A stretch of 64,000 bases of DNA from an uncultured Clostridia bacterium. Its GTDB lineage: Bacteria; Bacillota; Clostridia; Lachnospirales; Cellulosilyticaceae. The stretch's first letter is position 1. Each line of letters opens with the position of its first letter. The stretch is taken from contig CAKZUB010000044.1 in NCBI GenBank assembly GCA_937921505.1, positions 62,001 through 126,000 of the forward strand. The letters run 5' to 3'. The translations under genes were made by a program, and so were the position numbers. Shown piece by piece: positions 1-9,807 of the stretch. The notes below the pieces were generated by a model, which did no database searches, was not told the DNA's origin, and saw only the letters and a program-made list of their open reading frames with translations.

Positions 1-304
1 CTGCCTTTGTTTTTCTAAGTGCATTGATAAGTGCAAGCCTTATTTCTTCGCCATCAAAAAGAAATTCATCTTTGGCTCCAAGACAAATGTATTGTGCCTT
101 AATCTTTGCACAAAGAGCAGACATTTCTTCATGCCTTATTACTGAAGCTTCCTCTCGCAGCATTTCAGGTTGTTGTACCATGCCCATACACCCGTCTGTT
201 AAGCAAATAAAATGTAGATCATATCCCATTTTTTTCATTTTCAACATAGTCCCCAGGCACATCAGTTCATCATCTTGGTGCGCCATTACTGATACAACAT
301 TCAT
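1..304 (-). CDS. PIG-L family deacetylase (5' part only)
   Basis: This is the N-terminal ~101 residues of a LmbE/PIG-L-type zinc-dependent deacetylase; the rest lies beyond the left edge of the window. The start ATG is preceded by a good AGGAG site. The signature HQDDE (residues 9-13) supplies the family's metal-binding His and Asp and the catalytic Asp, and it follows the usual first beta strand. The family removes N-acetyl groups from GlcNAc-containing lipids, thiols or sugars. The gene runs in the same direction as the glycosidase-like and importer genes to its right, separated by about 50 bases, so it may be the distal gene of that operon. The actual substrate cannot be told from this fragment. 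Confidence 0.85.
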   Translation of the reverse strand, partial: MNVVSVMAHQDDELMCLGTMLKMKKMGYDLHFICLTDGCMGMVQQPEMLREEASVIRHEEMSALCAKIKAQYICLGAKDEFLFDGEEIRLALINALRKTKA

Positions 305-352
305 ACTTTAATCTCCTTTCTATTACAATTAAATTAGGAACCCCCAAAATAT

Positions 353-2230
353 CTAAAACTTATTTTTCACAACAATCCAGGATTCAGGTTGCAATCCACC
401 TACGCCTTCAATATATTTACTCGTCTGAGGACTGAAGTTAGCATATACCTGGGTTCCATCTGAAAAAGTTGTTTTTTGTAAATATCCATCGTCAGAAAGG
501 AATTCAAAATCAATCATTTCAAGCTTTCCTATCTGTTCATGGAGCTTTGCCACTGGTAAAGCAAGCTGTAGCGCAAACTGCGTATCAGGGTCTTCAAATC
601 TAAACTTGAATAGAAATGTTTCTTTATCTTGACCTGTCCAACCATACATTGCACCAAATGGAAAAACATCAGGAGGGCAACCATATAGTGCATCCATTGT
701 TGCCATTAGTCTTGCTTTGCCACCACCATATTGATATTTATTACCACAATCTATTCCAAAATATCTATTATTATAATTATGTGGCTCCCACCATGTGTGC
801 ATGATACTATCATGAAAAACAAGCATCGTTAAAGGTATTGGCCAAAACTCCCAAGGTCCATACTGTGGCCAAGCTTTAACTGAACCTAAGTCATATTCCA
901 GTGAATAATTGTCATTAAAGCATTCTGAGCTTACAGCTCTCGATTTTACTTGCCCTGCTATTAGAAGTTTTCGGATCCATTCTCTGTCTTCTGTTTTTGA
1001 AAGTTTTCTACCCATGTGGTTTTTGTGATCTAGTGCATGACACTCATTATTTGTAGCACAGGTGATAACATCAAAATGATCCCATGTCATATCTTCAAAT
1101 TCATCTTTATTTACATTATTTTCAAATTCTTCCAAAAAGCTTGTGCAGCATGAGTACCACTTTTGATCATCAATTCGCCAAGTTACTGTAAGTTTATCAT
1201 CCCTGTTTTTCCTATATCTATTTCTCATTACCTCACTACCGTCATCAATACCTTCGTTTATCCAAGTCCAAGGGGCAACATCATATCCTATAGCTTTAAT
1301 ATCTTTTACAACCTCTTTACTTAAATTAATTGGGGGAAATCCACCCATTAAGAAATCCTTACTGTAGGTATTAAATCTTACCGCATAAATAAGTGCCTTG
1401 TCAAAACCATAAGCTTTAAGTTTTTCACATTCTTTAGCATAGTCAATCTCATCCTGACAATACCCAATAAAACACATGATTGTTCCAAACAGTCTATTTA
1501 GTGCAGGGCGCTCTTTTATTTTTTCTTCCCAGCTTATAAATCTTCCTTTTTCTACAATACGCTTTCTATATGTCTTTGCGATTTCTGTTATTGTAGATTT
1601 TGTTGGATATACACGTACACATCTGTCATAACGCATTGTACCTAGTGAGTCTACTTGAAGGTTAGTGACCCATGTTTTTTCTTCCTTATCTTTACCTACC
1701 CACCATAAACAATCATCAGCAGTTTCTGCAGTGCAAAGCAAACCACCCTTCATTCCCATTATGCCAAACATAGCCATGTAGAATCCATGATGATATGCTT
1801 CCTGCATTCTTGACTCAAATGGTTCTCCTTTTCCATCCCAAAGCATCCCTTGCATAATCGGAAGCACATACTTCTTAATACCATTGGATGAGTTAAATGA
1901 ACCCGGCAATGAGATTATTCCTATATTATTAGATATATTAGAAGGTATAACAATCTCTATATACTCAGAACATACAGTATATATAACTTCAACTGTCTCT
2001 TTACCTGCCATATATGTTAAACGTAGCTTATCATCACCTACCAACTCACCTTTAACTGCAATAAGTACTTTTAGTTCTGATTTATGTCCACCTTCATTAT
2101 CTACCGCTCCATACACAAGGGTGTTTTCATCAATAGTCCATGTTTCACCAGTAACATAGTCGCTAATCGATAGTCCAGTGCCATTCTCTCTACAATATAA
2201 TCCTAAATTTGAATTTTTTATGGATAACAA
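353..2230 (-). CDS. Putative glycoside hydrolase, family not recognised (paralogue A)
   Basis: A protein of about 625 residues with no signal peptide, hence probably cytoplasmic. An N-terminal beta-rich region (about 1-210) is followed by a part that reads like a TIM barrel, with acidic motifs such as APWTWINEG and MTWDHFDV, and then a short beta-rich C-terminal domain. I do not recognise the exact family; the layout recalls retaining alpha-glycosidases of the GH36/GH101/GH129 type, but this is inference. I chose the TTG at 2230 because GGGGAGG lies 7 bases upstream and because it aligns with the start of the paralogue at 13374-15281 (both begin MLxIKNxN); an in-frame ATG at 2251 lacks such a site. 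It follows an LplBC-like permease pair in one operon, so it probably acts on the imported oligosaccharide. Confidence 0.75.
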   Translation of the reverse strand: MLSIKNSNLGLYCRENGTGLSISDYVTGETWTIDENTLVYGAVDNEGGHKSELKVLIAVKGELVGDDKLRLTYMAGKETVEVIYTVCSEYIEIVIPSNISNNIGIISLPGSFNSSNGIKKYVLPIMQGMLWDGKGEPFESRMQEAYHHGFYMAMFGIMGMKGGLLCTAETADDCLWWVGKDKEEKTWVTNLQVDSLGTMRYDRCVRVYPTKSTITEIAKTYRKRIVEKGRFISWEEKIKERPALNRLFGTIMCFIGYCQDEIDYAKECEKLKAYGFDKALIYAVRFNTYSKDFLMGGFPPINLSKEVVKDIKAIGYDVAPWTWINEGIDDGSEVMRNRYRKNRDDKLTVTWRIDDQKWYSCCTSFLEEFENNVNKDEFEDMTWDHFDVITCATNNECHALDHKNHMGRKLSKTEDREWIRKLLIAGQVKSRAVSSECFNDNYSLEYDLGSVKAWPQYGPWEFWPIPLTMLVFHDSIMHTWWEPHNYNNRYFGIDCGNKYQYGGGKARLMATMDALYGCPPDVFPFGAMYGWTGQDKETFLFKFRFEDPDTQFALQLALPVAKLHEQIGKLEMIDFEFLSDDGYLQKTTFSDGTQVYANFSPQTSKYIEGVGGLQPESWIVVKNKF

Positions 2231-2243
2231 ATTATTTCCTCCC

Positions 2244-2378
2244 CTAAACATCTCTCGTGATTTTTGAATAACTATAAACTTTTATTGATTCCGCTTTATA
2301 TCCTAACTTTTTATAAAATTTAATTGATCTGAACAAGCTCTGGTTTGTTGCCAATAAAATATTCTTCTCTTCAATATA
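2244..2378 (-). pseudogene. Possible GNAT acetyltransferase C-terminal remnant
   Basis: A 44-codon open stretch on the minus strand, without a start codon, sits between the permease gene and the glycosidase-like gene and overlaps the latter's ribosome binding site. It reads like the last two strands of a GNAT N-acetyltransferase: the segment LFRSIKFYKKLGYKAES has the family's FYxKLGF-like signature. A stop codon precedes it directly. The likeliest reading is the leftover 3' end of a lost gene. It is too short for a firm call. Confidence 0.35.
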
Positions 2379-2393
2379 TTAGTTTCTAAGACA

Positions 2394-3269
2394 TTACCCT
2401 TTAACTGAACCCACTAGAAGCCCTTTAGCAAAATGTTTCTGAAGGAAAGGATAAACAAACATTATAGGTAAAATTGTAATTAATGTTATAGCCATTTTAA
2501 AACTCTGCGGTGTTGCCATTCTTGCAAAATTACTAGTAGTATTGCTCTGCATACTAGATACCGTCGCTGACATAGCTTGATAAAGCACATATTGGAGTGT
2601 ATATAACTCACGATTCATGCTATTGTAAAGCTGGGTATCCATGAAAGCATTCCACTGTGCTACAGCATCAAATAGAATAACTGCTGCAATAACAGGTGTA
2701 CATATGGGGAAAATAACTTTCCAGAAAATTATTATATCATCTGCTCCATCTATAGATGCTGATTCTTCTAATTCCTTAGGTAGACCTTCAATAAAAGTTT
2801 TAATCAATATCATATTAAATACAGAAAAGGCTGTTGGAATGATATAAACAAAAAAAGTACCGGGTAAACGTAGCTTATTCATTAGTAAGTACATAGGTAT
2901 AAGCCCACTTGAGAAATACAGTGTTAATACAAAAAATCTCCTCAAAAACTTGATTCCCAACATATCATCACGGGTCATGCAATATGCAGCCATAGAGGTA
3001 AAAAACACCATAATGATTGGGCCAGCCACCGTTCTTGCTATGGAAATAAACAATCCTCTTAGGATAGCTGGATTAGCAAACGCAAGTTTATATGAATCTA
3101 GGTTGAAGCCCTTGGGTAAAAGGAGCAGTCCTCCAGATATTCGAGATGCATCACTAAGGGAATAACTAATAATATATACGATTGGATATATAAATATAAT
3201 TAGTAATACTCCCATTACAAAATAATTTAAAATGTCAAATATAATACTGCTTATATCTCTTCTTTTCAT
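2394..3269 (-). CDS. CUT1 sugar ABC transporter permease, LplC/YtcP-like
   Basis: An inner-membrane permease of 291 residues, the usual length for the MalG-like half of CUT1 importers. Six hydrophobic segments are visible, and the ATPase-coupling EAA loop reads EESASIDGADD with IFP downstream. The C-terminus LLVGSVKG is typical of this half (compare the AGAVKG endings of the other MalG-like proteins in the window). It lies 14 bases after the partner permease gene (3284-4231) and after the binding-protein gene, all on the minus strand. By family it forms the membrane channel with its partner, and it needs an ATPase that is not encoded nearby. LplC-like proteins import oligosaccharides released from polysaccharides; the ligand is unknown. 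Confidence 0.92.
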   Translation of the reverse strand: MKRRDISSIIFDILNYFVMGVLLIIFIYPIVYIISYSLSDASRISGGLLLLPKGFNLDSYKLAFANPAILRGLFISIARTVAGPIIMVFFTSMAAYCMTRDDMLGIKFLRRFFVLTLYFSSGLIPMYLLMNKLRLPGTFFVYIIPTAFSVFNMILIKTFIEGLPKELEESASIDGADDIIIFWKVIFPICTPVIAAVILFDAVAQWNAFMDTQLYNSMNRELYTLQYVLYQAMSATVSSMQSNTTSNFARMATPQSFKMAITLITILPIMFVYPFLQKHFAKGLLVGSVKG

Positions 3270-3283
3270 ACTATTCTCCTTTC

Positions 3284-4231
3284 TTACATAATACTTTTTC
3301 CAGTAGTTTTCTTCGATAATTTGTTAACAGAAAAGATGAGTAAAATACTTACTATGCTTTTTAGAATACCTACAGCTGTAGCATAGGGATAATTAGTCAG
3401 TTTAAGACCATATTTATAAATATACATATCAAGAACTTCCATTTTTTCCCAATTCATTGAATTAGTAAATAAAAAGTACATGTCCCAATTAGAATTTAAG
3501 ATCCACCCACTATTTAAGATTAACAATACAACAAGGGTTGTCATCAGCCCTGGGATAGTTACATATTTTATTTTATGCCAACGATTGGCGCCATCAATTT
3601 CTGCTGCTTCATATAATTCTGGAGAAATTGAAGCAATTGCCGCAATAAAAATAACGCCATTATATCCTAATGTTTTCCAAAGATTTATAAATATAGCAAG
3701 TCCCCAGGCATATTTTGGGTCTCCAAGAAGATTTATACCATTTTCTAATATTCCCCACCTTATCAATGTCTCATTGAATACTCCATTGCTTACAGACAAT
3801 AAAGATGAACTTATAGAATATACAATAACCCAAGAAATAAAAAAGGGGAAAAAAGATGCTGTTTGTACAAACTTAGTAAAGTGACGTGACTTCAATTCAT
3901 TAAGCAAAATGGCAAATAACATTGCCCCCCCCAGACTGACAATGAGTATCCCAAAATTCATCATCAGTGTATTTCTAATTAAGTAAATATAGTCATCATT
4001 TGTAAAGAGAAATGACTTGAAATTATGCAACCCCACCCACGCTGACTCCCTTATGTCTAATCCTATTTTATAGTCTTTAAAGGCTATAATCCATCCTCCC
4101 AACGTACTATAATTGAAAACTAATACAAATAAAACCGCAGGTGATACCATAAGAAAGAGATATTTTTGTTTATATAATTGTTTAAATAAAAATTTTATAT
4201 TGTGTTTGCTTGTAACTTCTACTTGATTCAT
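3284..4231 (-). CDS. CUT1 sugar ABC transporter permease, LplB-like
   Basis: The MalF-like permease of 315 residues. A first transmembrane segment at about 25-45 is followed by the typical extracytoplasmic loop (GGWIIAFKDYKIGLDIRES) and five further membrane segments. The EAA coupling loop reads EAAEIDGANRWHKI with IPG following. It starts at an ATG behind AGGAAGG, downstream of a hairpin that separates it from the binding-protein gene (4345-6078), and is followed by the LplC-like gene. It belongs to the LplB/YtcP group of importers usually controlled by YesMN-type systems, in keeping with the kinase and regulator upstream (6203-9587). Confidence 0.92.
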   Translation of the reverse strand: MNQVEVTSKHNIKFLFKQLYKQKYLFLMVSPAVLFVLVFNYSTLGGWIIAFKDYKIGLDIRESAWVGLHNFKSFLFTNDDYIYLIRNTLMMNFGILIVSLGGAMLFAILLNELKSRHFTKFVQTASFFPFFISWVIVYSISSSLLSVSNGVFNETLIRWGILENGINLLGDPKYAWGLAIFINLWKTLGYNGVIFIAAIASISPELYEAAEIDGANRWHKIKYVTIPGLMTTLVVLLILNSGWILNSNWDMYFLFTNSMNWEKMEVLDMYIYKYGLKLTNYPYATAVGILKSIVSILLIFSVNKLSKKTTGKSIM

Positions 4232-4263
4232 TATCCAGGTCCTTCCTATAATATATTAAAAAA

Positions 4264-4293
4264 GAGTATTAAACACTCCGAGGTTTAATACTC
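4264..4293 (-). terminator. Intrinsic (partial) terminator between binding-protein and permease genes
   Basis: Perfect 11-bp arms GAGTATTAAAC and GTTTAATACTC enclose an 8-base loop. Read on the minus strand, the hairpin is followed by CTTTTTT, as in a rho-independent terminator. It lies between the end of the binding-protein gene and the start of the permease genes, so it probably lowers permease expression and protects the 3' end of the binding-protein mRNA. Confidence 0.75.
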
Positions 4294-4344
4294 CCTTCGT
4301 ACTGCTAATCATTATTTATTAATACGCTATTTATTTACTATTTT

Positions 4345-6078
4345 CTATTTAGTCATCTTCGCTAGCTCTTCCATACCTTCAGCATAAAGTCTATTATATT
4401 CATCTACCACTTTCTCGGGTTGCAGTTTTCCATGCTCTTCAAGTAAAGTATTATAAATTGTTTCAAATTCTTCATCACTTTTTGCCATCATTAATTGAGA
4501 CGAATATTTTATACGAAGATCTGTAATCCTAGCCTCTAAAGCCCCAAGTTCTGTACTAGGATTTACAGATACAGATGCTGCTACGCCTACAGTTACTCCT
4601 TCAGCATTATCCGTCCACCATTGCATACTATTTTCCCAGCCCATTGCTTTATATGCATCTGTTACACCCTGGGGAAGCAGTTCATCAGTAGTATTAACAT
4701 CCTTTAGCAAATCATAAGGTTGCCCATCTACTTTAGATGAAGCTGCAGCATATCCTAACATGTCAACAATTGAAAATCCCTGCTTATACCAGTAGTCAGG
4801 ATCGCTTGCTACTGAATTTTTAAATTCTTCAGTAGGAACTCTCTTACCATTTACTCTAGTATAGTGAATCCCTTCGATACCACTTTGAACTAATATTTGC
4901 CCCTCATCAGAAGCTATCCAATCCACCAGTTCCATAATTCTTTCAGGGTATTTCGCATTTTTAGTTATCGCAACCGTGTCAAAAGGTCTATTTGTAGCAA
5001 GCCTAACCGTACGTTTCTCATTATTGGCTATTTGCTTTGGTGATTTAATAGGAAGAAGTATATATTGTAAATCTGTTTTTCCAGATTTTTCAAATCCTTG
5101 ATTAGCACCTGAAGCAAGCCAACGACAATACCAACTTGCCAAAGCTCTACCACTATTAATCTTTTCACCTACCTGATCCAATTTATCGGTAAAGGATTCT
5201 AGATCTAATGCACCTGCTCTGTATAATTTATTAAAGAATTGGAAACTTTCTTTAGTATAATCATTTTTAATCATATCCTCAAATTTTTTATCAGGGTCAT
5301 TCCATATAACTGCTCCATTAGCCAGTTGAAGATACCCACCTTTTTCATACATAATGGGTGCAATTCCTGCCATTCCCCATGATTCACCAAAAGGAGCAGT
5401 CATACCAACATTTTTCTGACCATCTGTTTCTGGATGTTTCTTTATAAAGTCTCCTAATAATTTCACATAATCGTCAGCGGATAATATATTGGGCCAACCG
5501 GCTTCCTCCAATACATCCCTACGTACAAGGATGTCATTATTCTCAGGAAAGTTAGCTAAATCCTGTGGCATATAAATGTTCCAATTATAAAGCTTTCCAT
5601 CACCACCACTGAGCCTCCATAAATCAATACTATCCTTATAAAACTCTTTAAAATTGGGAGAGTTATCAAGATAAGGATCTAAAGGTAACAATGCTCCTGC
5701 AGTTATATACTTGTCTACAGTATCCTGATCTTCAAGTCGTATAATTTCAGGATAATTACCCCCTGCCAACATCATATTCAATTGTTCCTTAATATTTTCA
5801 CTTGTTGGAATTAGCTCAAATTCAATATTAAACTTTTCTTTTATTATTTTGAATATTGGTGTTTCACTACTATTTTGAACAACATTTGCTACTTGACTTC
5901 TTGTTAAAACTTGAATAGTATATAACTCTTTTGTATCGCTTTTTTCAGTTCCTAAACTATCGACTTGTTTAACCTCCTCTGTTTTAACCCCTTCTTTTGA
6001 GCAACCTGTCAAAATAACCGTAAACGTTAACACCAGCGCAAAAAATAATGAAAAACTCTGTTTTAATTTTTTTCTCAT
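4345..6078 (-). CDS. Extracellular sugar-binding lipoprotein, LplA-like
   Basis: The solute-binding component of the first CUT1 importer, about 577 residues, which is the long LplA-type size. A lipoprotein signal peptide (MRKKLKQ, a hydrophobic stretch, then the lipobox LTGC) is followed by a charged linker and the binding domain. The ATG at 6078 is preferred because GGGGGAAG lies at the right distance; an in-frame ATG five codons upstream is itself part of that site. By family the protein is anchored to the outer face of the membrane and delivers an oligosaccharide to the two permeases downstream. Fragments of a second, decayed copy of this gene lie at 15339-15567. Confidence 0.92.
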   Translation of the reverse strand: MRKKLKQSFSLFFALVLTFTVILTGCSKEGVKTEEVKQVDSLGTEKSDTKELYTIQVLTRSQVANVVQNSSETPIFKIIKEKFNIEFELIPTSENIKEQLNMMLAGGNYPEIIRLEDQDTVDKYITAGALLPLDPYLDNSPNFKEFYKDSIDLWRLSGGDGKLYNWNIYMPQDLANFPENNDILVRRDVLEEAGWPNILSADDYVKLLGDFIKKHPETDGQKNVGMTAPFGESWGMAGIAPIMYEKGGYLQLANGAVIWNDPDKKFEDMIKNDYTKESFQFFNKLYRAGALDLESFTDKLDQVGEKINSGRALASWYCRWLASGANQGFEKSGKTDLQYILLPIKSPKQIANNEKRTVRLATNRPFDTVAITKNAKYPERIMELVDWIASDEGQILVQSGIEGIHYTRVNGKRVPTEEFKNSVASDPDYWYKQGFSIVDMLGYAAASSKVDGQPYDLLKDVNTTDELLPQGVTDAYKAMGWENSMQWWTDNAEGVTVGVAASVSVNPSTELGALEARITDLRIKYSSQLMMAKSDEEFETIYNTLLEEHGKLQPEKVVDEYNRLYAEGMEELAKMTK

Positions 6079-6215
6079 ATAAACTTCCCCCATTCATTAA
6101 TTTGTTTTTGGTATGTATTTGATTCTATACTTATTATCACATAAGCATCTGTATTTATCACCTAACTCATTTTAGATTAAGTATAAATATTTTAGGTATT
6201 TACTAAAATTTTGTA
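6079..6215 (-). repeat. Promoter/leader block duplicated at 15418-15567
   Basis: The stretch from the start of the LplA-like gene to the last codon of the upstream response regulator gene recurs with a few mismatches at 15418-15567. It includes the binding-protein ribosome binding site, a TATACT-like element at about 6180-6185 on the minus strand, and AT-rich DNA. As it is the only gap between regulator and binding-protein gene, it should hold the importer promoter and probably the response-regulator target. Conservation across the two copies is direct from the sequence; the promoter role is inference. Confidence 0.7.
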
Positions 6216-7732
6216 TACTTATCCCTATATTCGTTTGGAGTGATGCCGACATACCCCTTGAAAACCCTATAGAAATATTTAGAGTTTGAATATCCGCAAT
6301 TTTCTGCAATGTCATTTATTTTGTTGTTTGTACTAATTAACATATTTTTGGCTTTTTCCATTCTAACTTGAACAATATACTGTGTGAAAGTTTTACCTAC
6401 TTTCAAACTAAATAAATTACTAATATAGGAATAGTTCATTGATAATTCATTAGAAACTTGAGCAAGATTGATACATTTATTATAATTATGCTTTACATAT
6501 TTAAGAATATAATCAATATCATTATTATCACTGTCTTTTATCTTGTACTGTTGCATAAAATTATACATACTATCAATAATGCTTTTTACGGAAACTTTTA
6601 TATTAAATGTCTTATTAGAATTCCGAATCATATTTCTTGCAGTGTTTATATCATAAATTCCAGGGTACTCTTCTACTGTATTTATATATAAATAGTCAAT
6701 TAAATTTAAAAAGGATTCTTCAACATCACAAATGCTAAATAGTTCCTTTGTTAATTTAACAAATAACCTTGATAACATTTTGTCAAGCTCTCCTTTCATT
6801 CCATTGTTCATAAGTCCGAGTATTTCTGCACACATATTAATTTCGACTAGCGATGACGAACATTTTTTTATTTGGGAAAATAGATAAATATTACTATCTT
6901 TAAAAATACTTTCCTTTAATGCCATATCCGCTTGCCTATATAACTCTCTTAAAGAATGTAAACCAATCCTTGTTTCACTTATCCCACAATTTTGGATGAA
7001 TTTATTAGAATTTTTTATATTATTATAAATGTTATTTGTCAATATATCTATTTTTGAAGTAATAAAACTAAATATATATATTATCTTATCAATTCCATTA
7101 CAAAATGAAACAAAAGTATATTCTTCTGATTTCAGGAGAACGTCTATAAATACTTTGTTATTTATTGCCTGTTCTTGACTCATTCCACTTGTATTAAACA
7201 CTGCTACCATAAAAGTAGACATATTAGAACCTATACATAATCCATCAAAAATCTCCTCTATATTTATAAATACATCTTTTCCGTTCAAATACTCAAATAA
7301 GAGAATATATATATATTGATTTTTCAATTCATGGTTATTTATTAAAATATTTTTATCTTTCATGATTGAGTTTGTAATAGCTAAAAGCTTAGAGAATAAT
7401 TCACTTTTTAATACCGGCTTTAATATATAATCATCTACTTTGTATTTGATTGCCATTTGAGCGTATTGAAAGTCATTATACGCTGAAATAATAATTACAT
7501 GACTTTCCAAATTTTCTTCTCTTACTTTACTTATAAAATCTAAACCACCTAATCTAGGCATAACTATATCCACAAGAATGACATCTGGTTTGTTTTTTCT
7601 AGCTATATCCAATGCCCCAAAACCATCACTAGCCTCAAATATATGGTTTACATCAATTTGCATTTCTAGAATCATTTTTTTTATATCCATTCTTACAAGA
7701 TCTTGATCATCAACCACCAGAATATCAATCAT
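6203..7732 (-). CDS. YesN-type response regulator (receiver plus AraC DNA-binding domain)
   Basis: About 509 residues. An N-terminal CheY-like receiver has the acidic pair D8/D9, the phosphoacceptor D55 in VDIVMPRLGG and the conserved Lys in YILKPV. A long middle region is not recognisable, and a C-terminal AraC-type double helix-turn-helix ends in YFYRVFKGYVGITPNEYR. The ATG at 7732 follows GAGGTG; an upstream in-frame ATG would add 14 residues before the receiver and lacks a site. It is transcribed just after its histidine kinase (7782-9587) and just before the LplA-like gene, so it should activate that importer. Confidence 0.92.
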   Translation of the reverse strand: MIDILVVDDQDLVRMDIKKMILEMQIDVNHIFEASDGFGALDIARKNKPDVILVDIVMPRLGGLDFISKVREENLESHVIIISAYNDFQYAQMAIKYKVDDYILKPVLKSELFSKLLAITNSIMKDKNILINNHELKNQYIYILLFEYLNGKDVFINIEEIFDGLCIGSNMSTFMVAVFNTSGMSQEQAINNKVFIDVLLKSEEYTFVSFCNGIDKIIYIFSFITSKIDILTNNIYNNIKNSNKFIQNCGISETRIGLHSLRELYRQADMALKESIFKDSNIYLFSQIKKCSSSLVEINMCAEILGLMNNGMKGELDKMLSRLFVKLTKELFSICDVEESFLNLIDYLYINTVEEYPGIYDINTARNMIRNSNKTFNIKVSVKSIIDSMYNFMQQYKIKDSDNNDIDYILKYVKHNYNKCINLAQVSNELSMNYSYISNLFSLKVGKTFTQYIVQVRMEKAKNMLISTNNKINDIAENCGYSNSKYFYRVFKGYVGITPNEYRDKYTKF

Positions 7733-7781
7733 AAGTTTCACCTCTTTCAATAATTTGTAGTCTTTTATGTACACTTTTATT

Positions 7782-9587
7782 TTATTTCTTAATTACAGGT
7801 ATTTTAAGTGTCACACAACTACCAATACCATAAGAACTTTCAATCTCCAAACCATTAGTAAACCCATAATTCATATAAATTCTTTCAATAATATTTCTCA
7901 AACCAATACCATTCCCTTTGGTTTCTAATCTATAATCCCTTTTATTTAAATCTAGATATTCCTTAAGTTCATTCATTCTAAGTTCTGAAATACCTAAGCC
8001 ATTATCTTCAATCATTATATAAATGTAATCACCTTTACGCCTTATATCAATAAAAATAAAACAGTTATTAGTGGTTTTTTCAAACGCATGATTTATACAA
8101 TTTTCAACCAAAGGTTGCAAAGTAAATTTTATAATAAGATATTGATCAAGTATTCCACTTAATTCACTGCATACGTTAATGTCTAAATCTATTCTAGCTT
8201 TTGTCATTAAATTATAGATTTCTAAATATCCTGTGGCATTCTTTAATTCATCTACCAGTGTTACATATTTCTGTTTAATTGAAACATTATATACAAACAA
8301 ATTCATGATTTTTACAATCATTTGGGATATCTCAGGTTTATTATTTATTTCAGAAGTAAGCCTTACCATGTCAAGTGCATTACACATAAAATGAGGATTC
8401 ATTTGATTTGCCAAGGAATTATAAATAGCTTCTTGTTCTAAAATATTAGCTTCTTTTAGTTTGTCTAGAAGACCTTTAATCCGTTTTACCATTTCATTGA
8501 AATTTTGCGAAAGATTATCAACCTCATCAGATCCGGAAATTTTACAAATAGTATCAAGGTCCCCTCTCTTAACCCTATCCATTGCGGTTGTAAGGTTTGT
8601 TAGTTTCCCAAGAATACCCCTAATTAAGAAAAATTCTAAAAAATACAGCATAATAGCAGTTCCTAAAATAACACCAATAATTGTCAGCTTATAGCTGTTA
8701 CTTAAATTAAACAATTTTTCAGGAGTATACAAAACAATCCAATTGCTAATTTCTTCAACATACGCCTTTGCTACATAATACTTATTACTATCTGAAGTAA
8801 AAGAGAAAAAGCTCTCAGAATTGTGTAACTCTTGCTTTGTTACTCCTTTAAAACCAGGCTTACTACTATATAGTTCAGAAGCCTCGTTTGTTACTAAACT
8901 ATTTATTGAAAATTGCATTTTTTCATTATTAATTAAAGTGTCCAATAAGATTGATTCAAGCATATCAATCTTTATTACACCAATCATTTTATTAAGAGAA
9001 CCGTAGATTGGACGGTATAAGCTAAGTATTTTGTACTTACCTAATGCATTTGAAGATAAATAAGATTTTTCAATATGTATGCTTTCAATATACATATCTT
9101 CGTATATGCCTTGACTGCCTGGTCTAAGATCCTTAAATTTTTTTTCCCAAGTACCATCCTGAAATCCCGGATCATAGATGACAAGGCCAGCAGCATTTTG
9201 AAGTTGTGTATTACTATGTACCACTGTAATCTTATAAATATTCCTATTATGTACTTTGATGGATTCCAACTGGGGGATAATATTGTTTATAAGTGTATCT
9301 ACTCTACTCTGGTCGGTATTATCAACAGATTGGAGGATGTTAATCAAGTTTTTATCCCACCTTATGGTATTAGTAGATTGTTTGCAGGAGTCTATTTTCT
9401 CCAAAATATTTTGTTCCATTTGCTTGACTTGGTTTTCTATTAGCCAAAAAAAATCTTTTTTTATGCTTTGTTGAATATAAAAATTTATAGTTAAACCTCC
9501 AACTATTAATAGAATCATTATTATAGTGAAGTAAGATAGCGTAAGCTTTTTTATTATGCTAGATTTTATGCTAGATAATATTCCCAT
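7782..9587 (-). CDS. YesM-type sensor histidine kinase
   Basis: A membrane sensor kinase of 601 residues. Membrane segments lie at about 17-39 and 301-323 around a large extracytoplasmic sensor domain, followed by a HAMP linker, the His_kinase domain with phosphorylated H399 in MNPHFMCN, and an HATPase domain with the N-box (VENCINHAF) and glycine boxes (DNGLGIS, GNGIGLRNI). It starts at ATG behind GAGGAGG. By family it senses an extracellular sugar, perhaps with the binding protein, and phosphorylates the regulator encoded 49 bases downstream. Confidence 0.92.
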   Translation of the reverse strand: MGILSSIKSSIIKKLTLSYFTIIMILLIVGGLTINFYIQQSIKKDFFWLIENQVKQMEQNILEKIDSCKQSTNTIRWDKNLINILQSVDNTDQSRVDTLINNIIPQLESIKVHNRNIYKITVVHSNTQLQNAAGLVIYDPGFQDGTWEKKFKDLRPGSQGIYEDMYIESIHIEKSYLSSNALGKYKILSLYRPIYGSLNKMIGVIKIDMLESILLDTLINNEKMQFSINSLVTNEASELYSSKPGFKGVTKQELHNSESFFSFTSDSNKYYVAKAYVEEISNWIVLYTPEKLFNLSNSYKLTIIGVILGTAIMLYFLEFFLIRGILGKLTNLTTAMDRVKRGDLDTICKISGSDEVDNLSQNFNEMVKRIKGLLDKLKEANILEQEAIYNSLANQMNPHFMCNALDMVRLTSEINNKPEISQMIVKIMNLFVYNVSIKQKYVTLVDELKNATGYLEIYNLMTKARIDLDINVCSELSGILDQYLIIKFTLQPLVENCINHAFEKTTNNCFIFIDIRRKGDYIYIMIEDNGLGISELRMNELKEYLDLNKRDYRLETKGNGIGLRNIIERIYMNYGFTNGLEIESSYGIGSCVTLKIPVIKK

Positions 9588-9807
9588 AGCTTAACCTCCT
9601 CTGTTTTCCATATAATGTAGTGCGTCAAAATATAGCTTTATGAAACTGCCATTCTAAGTTTAAGCGATGGAGCATAGGATTAACTGTATTTTATTTTTAT
9701 TAAGTTTGACCTACCATAATTATACTATATTATTATAGATATAGGCTGGTATCACGTAATGAATGACATCAAAATATTACCTATACCAAGATAAAAGAGA
9801 GACCTGC

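Noticed and set aside
24..311. Plus-strand open frame at the left end
   Set aside because: It lies opposite the PIG-L deacetylase gene, which has the HQDDE motif and a proper ribosome binding site; the plus frame has neither.
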